Assembly (NCBI GenBank): GCA_017647245.1
Contig: JAGCKY010000126.1
Span: 1 to 10,163 of the forward strand
Source: Elusimicrobiaceae bacterium
GTDB lineage: Bacteria; Elusimicrobiota; Elusimicrobia; Elusimicrobiales; Elusimicrobiaceae
Direction: 5' to 3'
Length of the DNA: 10,163 nt
Part shown: piece after piece, positions 5,385 through 10,163 of the stretch
Numbering within the stretch: position 1 is the stretch's first letter
Layout: each line of letters starts with the position of its first letter
Position numbers and translations under genes: made by a program
Notes under the pieces: generated by a model
The model's input: the letters and a program-made list of their open reading frames with translations, nothing else
Told to the model about the DNA's origin: nothing
The model's database searches: none

Positions 5385-6654
5385 AGTCCGTCCGTATATA
5401 GACAACAAACCGCGCCTGCGTTTTTGACTTACGCCTGCGTAGTACAGCGTTTAATTCCAAAGCGGCCCAAGCAGACAAACAATAGACGATATCTATCTGT
5501 TGCCGCGCAAGGTCCTGTGTGTTTGTAAGGACCCAACCGCCCGCATTACTGCCGCGGGTGAAACCCATGCTTGCCGCAGGAAGCGGGAAACGGCTATATT
5601 CACACTCTACCAAATTTTTGCCGTAGGTTGTCAATAGTAATTTGCGCGCGCGTTCGGCCACAGGACCTGCAGGGTATAAAACAGACGAGCTATCCAATGC
5701 CGCGCGCCCGGGGGCATTTTTCTTTTTAATCGGAAACGGTGCTTCGGCTACAAATTGCACGTGTGCGGCAAATTTTTCCGCACGCTGTTGCCAACCGGGA
5801 ACGGTAGCAAAAAGTAGCGGGTAATTTTTGAAAAATCCATACAATTCAATAGAATCTGTAATAAACGGCAACGGATATTTGCCGCTGTACTGTTCCCATG
5901 TCTGCAATACTTTTTTGGCCTGTTGCAACGTGCGGGTGCGGCTGCCGTACAGATGCTCAAACAGTCCGCTGGGCAAACGAAATAATACCGTGGGTTTTTT
6001 AGCGGTGAAAGCTTGATAGGCCGCGAGTCCCGCTTGTGGGTCTATGTATTGCGCATACAAAGACGGAAAATACAGTGCTTTGGGTTTATTCGGTGTAACA
6101 TCCATTTGTTTTTTTGCAAACAAACGGCGCAAAGAGCCCGTGCCGCGCGGCAAAATAGTTTGCGCGTGTTTGAGCCAATCGGGTAACAGCGGGCGCAACA
6201 GCCAAGGCAGTTTCGTGCGGTATAAAAACAGTCCGCCGCGTACGAAAAAATCAAACAATTTCGGAGCCGCGCCTCGCAAGTATAGTAAGAAATATAATTG
6301 CGCGGGCAGAGGTTTTATGCCTAATGCCTTGCGCAAAGCAAGCATATGATGCGCTACGGGGATTTTTCCGGCGCAGGCATTGGTGCACCGGGCGCATAGC
6401 ATACAGGAGTTTGCAATGTCTGCAAGCAGTTTGTCAGAGCCGGCCGTTGTTAATTTTCCTTCAGAAATCAAACGCATCAGCTGCATACGCCCGCGCGGGG
6501 AAAAGGATTCCTGCCGGTACTGTAAATACACCGGGCAACTTTGCGCGCAAGCGTTGCAACGGGTACAACTTGCGGCGCTTTCTTTAAGCGTGCAAACGTG
6601 TTGTAATCCCGGTACAAGGGTTTGCGAGGCAAGGGTTATTCTGCGTTTTGCCAT
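5371..6654 (-). CDS. glcF: GlcF-like Fe-S subunit of 2-hydroxyacid (glycolate/lactate) dehydrogenase
   Basis: Electron-transfer subunit expected to pass electrons from the FAD subunit to the membrane quinone pool. The 427-aa protein has two ferredoxin-type [4Fe-4S] motifs: C30-x2-C33-x2-C36-x3-C40-P and C84-x2-C87-x2-C90-x3-C94. The conserved linker SPRGRMQLMRLISEGKL lies between them (52-68). A hydrophobic arginine-rich stretch follows (about 118-160). Members of this family normally carry two C-terminal CCG cysteine-rich domains. Here the equivalent region (about 190-427) has only C351 and C392, and the place where a Cys-Cys-Gly would fall reads PLPAASMGF (357-365). The non-haem cluster site appears lost. 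The start overlaps the end of the glcDE fusion by 19 bp, and the C-terminus overlaps the HD-GYP gene. The physiological substrate is not certain. Confidence 0.85.
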   Translation of the reverse strand: MAKRRITLASQTLVPGLQHVCTLKESAASCTRCNACAQSCPVYLQYRQESFSPRGRMQLMRLISEGKLTTAGSDKLLADIANSCMLCARCTNACAGKIPVAHHMLALRKALGIKPLPAQLYFLLYLRGAAPKLFDFFVRGGLFLYRTKLPWLLRPLLPDWLKHAQTILPRGTGSLRRLFAKKQMDVTPNKPKALYFPSLYAQYIDPQAGLAAYQAFTAKKPTVLFRLPSGLFEHLYGSRTRTLQQAKKVLQTWEQYSGKYPLPFITDSIELYGFFKNYPLLFATVPGWQQRAEKFAAHVQFVAEAPFPIKKKNAPGRAALDSSSVLYPAGPVAERARKLLLTTYGKNLVECEYSRFPLPAASMGFTRGSNAGGWVLTNTQDLARQQIDIVYCLSAWAALELNAVLRRRKSKTQARFVVYIRTDYERT

Positions 6655-8648
6655 AGGGTATCCTTTTCAAAAACTGCGCTACGCAGTAAATAGTGCGGGT
6701 CCACTTCTCTTTTAAGTGCTTGGAACAGCACGTTGGGAGAAGGCGGCTGTGCTAAAAGTGCGGGGGGTACTTTTTGCGGGGTGGCATAAATTTTGAAAAT
6801 GATTTTTGTAATCACTCCCAGCGCCCCCCACGAGCCGGTAAACAAACGGCATAAATTATATCCGGCGGCGTTTTTCATCAGTTTCCCGCCGTATTGGACA
6901 ATATCCCCGTTAGGTAAAATGGCCTGCACGCCAATAATTTGCGAAGTAAATTGCGGGGCGGCTTTGGTGGCCATTAGTCCGCCTAAAGTGCCTTTGTAAT
7001 TCTCGGGCAATTTGGCATACGTGCGTTGGGTTTGTAGTGCAAGCAAAACATCTTGCACCCGCGCACCCGCCTGCACGGTGGCCGTATAGTTGGCAGTATC
7101 TATTTCCAATACGTGATTTAAAGTGCGGGTGGATAAAACGGGGTACTCATACGTGCGCGGATGCGTTCCGGCTCCGACGATAAGACTGGGCTGTTTCTGC
7201 GCGCGGCGCAGGAGAATTTGCTGTTGCAAAGAGAGCACATCGGGGTTTGTTTCCTCATAAAGAGGAGCTTTTTCTTCAAAATTTACGGGAATAATTTTAT
7301 CGGGGTTGGCCAAATTATGTGGGTCAAAAGCGTGTTTAATTTGTTTAAACAAACGCAAGGTTTGGCGCGAGTATTGATACGCCATCAGCGCACGTTTTTC
7401 TATGCCGATGCCGTGCTCTCCGGAAATCGTACCGCCATAGTCCACACATGTTTTTAAAATTTCTTGTAAGGCCTTGTGCACCAGATACATTTGTTGCGGG
7501 TGACGCGCATCAAACACAACCTGCGGATGAAAATTACCGTCGCCTGCGTGAAAAAGTAAACTGGCCGTCAATCCGTAGTCACTGATAATCTGACGCACTT
7601 GTTTAAGTGCGCGGGGTAGTTGGCTGCGTGGCACGGTTCCGTCGGCTACCGCCACATTGGGTGCAAGCGTAGCCATAGCGGCGTAGGCCGCGCGGCGGCC
7701 GCGCCAAATTTTTTCACGAGCGGCTTGTGTACGTGCTACCGTAAAAGTTTGACAATGATTTTGCATGGCTAAATCTTCCAGCAAAGTGGCGTCTTTTTTA
7801 ATAGAGGCAGCATCACCGTCTAGTTCTAAAATCAGCAGGGCCTCTGCTTCGGGATAACCGGCATGCGCAAAATTTTCTATGGCTTGAATAGTGATGCGGT
7901 CCATGGCTTCCACACAGCGCGGCGTCAAACCGCGTGCAATTAAATCGCTGACGGTTTGCACGCAATCTTCTAACGAAGAAAAAGTGGCAAGAAAAGTTTT
8001 AATATGTTTGGCCACAGGCAAAATTTTTACGCGCAAACGTTTAATTAGCCCCAGCGTGCCTTCACTTCCGCTGATAACGCCCAGCCAATCCGGGCCGGGT
8101 TTATCGTGGCGCAGCACGTGAATTTGTCCGTCGGGCGTGATAAATTCGGCCTGCAAGGTATTGTCTGAAGTGTTGCCATATTTTAAACAGCGCGCGCCGC
8201 TGGCGTTTTGCGCTAAATTGCCGCCCAATGTACACACACGTTCGCTGGCCGGATCGGGCGCATAAAAAAAGCCAAGCGGCACAAGCGCTTGTTGCAAATC
8301 TCCGGTTACGGTAGCGGGTAGCACATCGGCAAAATGGTTTTCAAGGTCTATTTTTTCTATTTGATAAAGTGCGTTTAAATTAAGCACCACCCCGCCTTTA
8401 ACCGCGGCGCAACTGCCGGCATGATTGGTGCCTGCCGCGCGCGCCACAAACGGAATTTTTTCGCGCGCCAAAAGCCCCGCTACCGATTCAAGTTGCATCG
8501 GCGTGGAAATGTTGAGAACCACATCGGGGCGGTGCTGGCTGGGGGAACAATCATAGCCGCTCAAGGCCAAAGACACGGGGTCTGTGAGCACATTATTAGT
8601 GCCTAATAAATGTTTGCACGCGGTTAAAAAGGAAACAGGTATTTGCAT
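6636..8648 (-). CDS. glcD: GlcD-GlcE fusion: FAD-linked 2-hydroxyacid dehydrogenase
   Basis: A flavoprotein oxidising glycolate, D-lactate or a related 2-hydroxyacid, 670 aa. Residues about 1-465 match GlcD: a PCMH-type FAD domain with AAGTNHAGSC (71-80), CTLGGNLAQNASGARCLKYG (139-158) and GSEGTLG (194-200), then the FAD-oxidase C-terminal domain with HAGDGNFHP (367-375) and SGEHGIGIEK (409-418). Residues about 480-625 are a second PCMH-like domain with VGAGTHPR (491-498), GTLGG (553-557) and GGKLMKNAAGYNLCRLFTGS (587-606), the GlcE signature. GlcD and GlcE are usually separate proteins; here one frame joins them with no stop. The GlcE part is short (about 190 aa against roughly 350). The start has no obvious Shine-Dalgarno sequence. 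It heads an overlapping operon with the glcF-like gene. Confidence 0.88.
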   Translation of the reverse strand: MQIPVSFLTACKHLLGTNNVLTDPVSLALSGYDCSPSQHRPDVVLNISTPMQLESVAGLLAREKIPFVARAAGTNHAGSCAAVKGGVVLNLNALYQIEKIDLENHFADVLPATVTGDLQQALVPLGFFYAPDPASERVCTLGGNLAQNASGARCLKYGNTSDNTLQAEFITPDGQIHVLRHDKPGPDWLGVISGSEGTLGLIKRLRVKILPVAKHIKTFLATFSSLEDCVQTVSDLIARGLTPRCVEAMDRITIQAIENFAHAGYPEAEALLILELDGDAASIKKDATLLEDLAMQNHCQTFTVARTQAAREKIWRGRRAAYAAMATLAPNVAVADGTVPRSQLPRALKQVRQIISDYGLTASLLFHAGDGNFHPQVVFDARHPQQMYLVHKALQEILKTCVDYGGTISGEHGIGIEKRALMAYQYSRQTLRLFKQIKHAFDPHNLANPDKIIPVNFEEKAPLYEETNPDVLSLQQQILLRRAQKQPSLIVGAGTHPRTYEYPVLSTRTLNHVLEIDTANYTATVQAGARVQDVLLALQTQRTYAKLPENYKGTLGGLMATKAAPQFTSQIIGVQAILPNGDIVQYGGKLMKNAAGYNLCRLFTGSWGALGVITKIIFKIYATPQKVPPALLAQPPSPNVLFQALKREVDPHYLLRSAVFEKDTLWQNAE

Positions 8649-8658
8649 ACACGGTGTT

Positions 8659-8687
8659 TTGACATCACTTTGCTATACTGATATTAT
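8659..8687 (+). promoter_or_regulatory. Promoter of the metallophosphoesterase gene
   Basis: TTGACA (8659-8664) and TATTAT (8682-8687) with a 17-bp spacer predict transcription starting about 8694-8695, on the ATG itself. An alternative extended -10, TG-C-TATACT (8671-8679), would start near 8686. The same AT-rich core reads TATAAT on the minus strand (8688-8683), so a divergent promoter for the glc genes may overlap it, although no minus-strand -35 box is convincing. Confidence 0.65.
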
Positions 8688-8694
8688 ATTAATT

Positions 8695-9474
8695 ATGGAA
8701 ACACCCAGACCATACAGACAAGTAATTGTGGTAGGCGACGTGCACGGAGAGTACGACGGCTTTGTGCATATTTTGCGTCATGCCGGGCTGATTGACGGCA
8801 ATTTGAATTGGTGCGGCGGCCGCAACCGTTTGATTCAAATGGGTGATATCGTGGACCGCGGACCCAAACCGCGCGAAGTAGATGAGCTGTTGGACCGGGT
8901 GCAACGTCAAGCCAATTCCGCACAAGGCGAAGTGATACGATTGGTAGGAAATCACGAACTGGAACTGCTGATGAGTAATTTTATGATTTCCAATTTCAGC
9001 AAAGAAGAAGCCCGCGCCATGCGCGATAAACTCAAACGCCAAGTATTGGATTTTGAAATCCGCGCGGCCTATTCATACAAAGGCTTTTTGTTTACGCATG
9101 CGGGGGTAACGCATAAGCTGATGAAAATTTTCAAAATGCAATTAGATGAACTGACGGAAAACAATGTGGCGATTTTGACCAATATGATTTTCCGCGAAGC
9201 GATTAAGCATGATTTTTTCAAACATCCGATTTTTAATATCAGCGTGCACCGTAGCGGTACGGATAAATTTGGCGGAATTTTCTGGGAAGATTTAGACGAT
9301 TTGATGACTTCTTGCCCGCGCAGTCAGCTGCGCCAAGTGGTGGGGCATACGCCCGTAGAGCGCATTGTGATTGACAACGGGCGCAACATTATTCCGGTAG
9401 ATGTGGGATTGCACCGTCGGCTGGAGTATTTGCGCATTGTGCAGGGCGTACCGGAAGCGGTATTGATTAGTTAA
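8695..9474 (+). CDS. PPP-type metallophosphoesterase (calcineurin-like)
   Basis: A 259-aa cytoplasmic phosphatase with all PPP-family metal-site motifs: GDVHG (14-18), GDIVDRG (50-56), GNHE (85-88), THAG (134-137) and GHTP (217-220), followed by DVGLHRR (236-242). Such enzymes use a two-metal centre to hydrolyse phosphomonoesters or phosphoprotein; relatives include Shewanella-like protein phosphatases and ApaH-type dinucleoside tetraphosphatases. The insertion rich in Phe/Met/Lys (about 93-120 and 140-180) may form a cap. No signal peptide is visible. ATG 8695 was chosen because the promoter places the transcript start there and an upstream ATG (8584) would lie inside the divergent glcDE gene. 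No Shine-Dalgarno sequence precedes it. The substrate cannot be told from the sequence. Confidence 0.9.
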   Translation: METPRPYRQVIVVGDVHGEYDGFVHILRHAGLIDGNLNWCGGRNRLIQMGDIVDRGPKPREVDELLDRVQRQANSAQGEVIRLVGNHELELLMSNFMISNFSKEEARAMRDKLKRQVLDFEIRAAYSYKGFLFTHAGVTHKLMKIFKMQLDELTENNVAILTNMIFREAIKHDFFKHPIFNISVHRSGTDKFGGIFWEDLDDLMTSCPRSQLRQVVGHTPVERIVIDNGRNIIPVDVGLHRRLEYLRIVQGVPEAVLIS

Positions 9475-9491
9475 AAATACTTTGAGGGATT

Positions 9492-9524
9492 AGCGGAAAA
9501 GATTTTTATCTTTTCCGCTTTTTT
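9492..9524 (+). terminator. Intrinsic terminator of the metallophosphoesterase gene
   Basis: GCGGAAAAGA (9493-9502) pairs perfectly with TCTTTTCCGC (9509-9518) around a 6-nt loop and is followed by TTTTTT (9519-9524). It lies 18 nt after the stop codon, and its T run is also the first part of promoter cassette B. Confidence 0.93.
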
Positions 9525-9607
9525 GTTGTGTTTTATTTGGGTTTTGGTTGAGCAAAAATAGACCTTGACTTGTTTTTTTTTTGGTACAATACGGGGGTAC
9601 GTGACAT
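9519..9607 (+). promoter_or_regulatory. Pilin promoter cassette, copy B, with 10-T spacer
   Basis: TTGACT (9565-9570) and TACAAT (9585-9590) enclose a 14-bp spacer containing a run of ten T (9573-9582) between TG and GG; GGGGGTACG follows. The block aligns from end to end with 2037-2128, including GTTGTG, the GCAAAAA motif and the box neighbourhood, but its T run is two bases shorter. This takes the spacer from 16 bp to 14 bp, below the usual 16-18 bp for sigma70 promoters. Confidence 0.7.
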
Positions 9608-9626
9608 CAAAACAAAAGGAGAGGTT

Positions 9627-10118
9627 ATGAAAAGTCGCGCATTTACGCTAATAGAGCTGTTAGTGGTTGTATTAATTATAGGTATCCTAGCCGCAATCGC
9701 TTTGCCACAATATCAAGTGGCGGTGGCAAAAACAAAATATAACACTTTGAAAACACGCGTGCATTCTCTATTAAATGCTGTAGAAACATATCATTTGGCC
9801 AATGGAACATGGCCTGCCGATATGGAAGATTTGGATATTAGTTTTCCGGGTGAAAAAGAGGGAAGCCGTTGGACGCTTCCGGACGGAACGGAGTGCCAGC
9901 TCTGGTATGATGCAAATGGAAACGGCGGTGCGGCGCGCTGTGGCATCATGAGCGGATTAAGTTATTATGTGGAATTTCAAAACGGTAGTACGCGCTCTTA
10001 CCGGGTAGTGGAAGATCATTCTAATGCCAAAATTTATATGCAGGTTTGTCTAAATGATACGCAGAATACATCGCCGAGTAGTAGAAATGATACAAGCATT
10101 TACGACTACAAAGATTGA
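9627..10118 (+). CDS. Type IV pilin-like protein 3
   Basis: Pilin or pseudopilin of 163 aa. The short leader MKSRA is cleaved before F6-TLIEL (Ala at -1, Glu+5 present). The hydrophobic helix (6-29) is identical to those of pilins 1 and 2 through ALPQY; after it the protein diverges, keeping NAVETYHLANGTWP (50-63) in the position of the AxxxYYxANGxxP block of the others. Cysteines are C90, C105 and C141. A good Shine-Dalgarno, GGAGAGG (9618-9624), lies 2 nt before the ATG. Unlike pilin 2 there is no palindromic repeat between promoter and start, so this is probably the uninterrupted form of the cassette. It is followed after 15 nt by another pilin start with its own ribosome-binding site, suggesting a small pilin operon. 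Confidence 0.92.
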   Translation: MKSRAFTLIELLVVVLIIGILAAIALPQYQVAVAKTKYNTLKTRVHSLLNAVETYHLANGTWPADMEDLDISFPGEKEGSRWTLPDGTECQLWYDANGNGGAARCGIMSGLSYYVEFQNGSTRSYRVVEDHSNAKIYMQVCLNDTQNTSPSSRNDTSIYDYKD

Positions 10119-10133
10119 TAAGGAGAAACATTT

Positions 10134-10163
10134 ATGAAAAAAGCATTTACACTAATAAGAAAT
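10134..10163 (+). CDS. Type IV pilin-like protein 4, partial (5' end only)
   Basis: Ten codons before the window edge read MKKAFTLIRN, a prepilin leader with Ala at -1 and F5-TLI, preceded by AGGAG (10121-10125) 8 nt upstream. The position that should be the conserved Glu+5 is Arg, followed by Asn rather than Leu. This is either an altered or decayed pilin or a frameshift just beyond FTLI. The rest lies outside the window. Confidence 0.6.
   Translation, partial: MKKAFTLIRN

Noticed and set aside
6044..6715. Overlapping plus-strand open frames opposite the glcF-like gene
   Set aside because: They are antisense to the two-cluster Fe-S protein, and their composition reflects the complementary strand.
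8584..8694. Longer N-terminus for the metallophosphoesterase from ATG 8584
   Set aside because: It would place 37 residues inside the divergent glcDE coding sequence and across the promoter; the catalytic domain fits the 8695 start.

Overview
The window looks like a chromosomal segment of a Gram-negative, probably Elusimicrobiota-like (Elusimicrobium-related) bacterium. This rests on pattern recognition: several separate short genes for type IV pilin-like proteins share an identical FTLIELLVVV...ALPQY N-terminus and lie scattered among housekeeping genes, a habit I associate with Elusimicrobium. No rRNA or marker-gene comparison could be run, so the taxonomy is tentative.

Layout. (1) 1-670: a palindromic repeat followed by pilin-like gene 1. 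(2) 685-2042: a consensus sigma70 promoter and the translation operon infC-rpmI-rplT, with a GC-rich structured leader before rpmI and a strong intrinsic terminator. (3) 2037-2958: a promoter with a 12-T spacer, two further palindromic repeats and pilin-like gene 2, whose secretion leader is split by one repeat. (4) 2989-8648, minus strand: mnmA (tRNA 2-thiouridylase), then an overlapping run read from right to left as a GlcD-GlcE fusion, a GlcF-like Fe-S protein and a GAF-HD-GYP protein. (5) 8659-9524, plus strand: a PPP-type metallophosphoesterase that appears leaderless, with a terminator. (6) 9519-10163: a second copy of the poly-T promoter, pilin-like gene 3 and the start of pilin-like gene 4, cut by the window edge.

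How it fits together. The infC operon makes translation initiation factor IF-3 and ribosomal proteins L35 and L20. The glc-like genes would form a membrane-associated FAD/Fe-S 2-hydroxyacid (glycolate or D-lactate) dehydrogenase, translationally coupled to a cyclic-di-nucleotide phosphodiesterase candidate. The pilins are envelope proteins for a type IV pilus or type II-like secretion machine.

The most unusual material is around the pilin genes. Two nearly identical promoter cassettes differ in the length of a T homopolymer between the -35 and -10 boxes (12 versus 10 T), as expected for phase-variable expression. Three composite palindromic repeats, whose six arms keep a 6-bp stem through compensatory changes, sit exactly at pilin 5' UTRs and leader-peptide coding regions. 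One of them is translated in frame.
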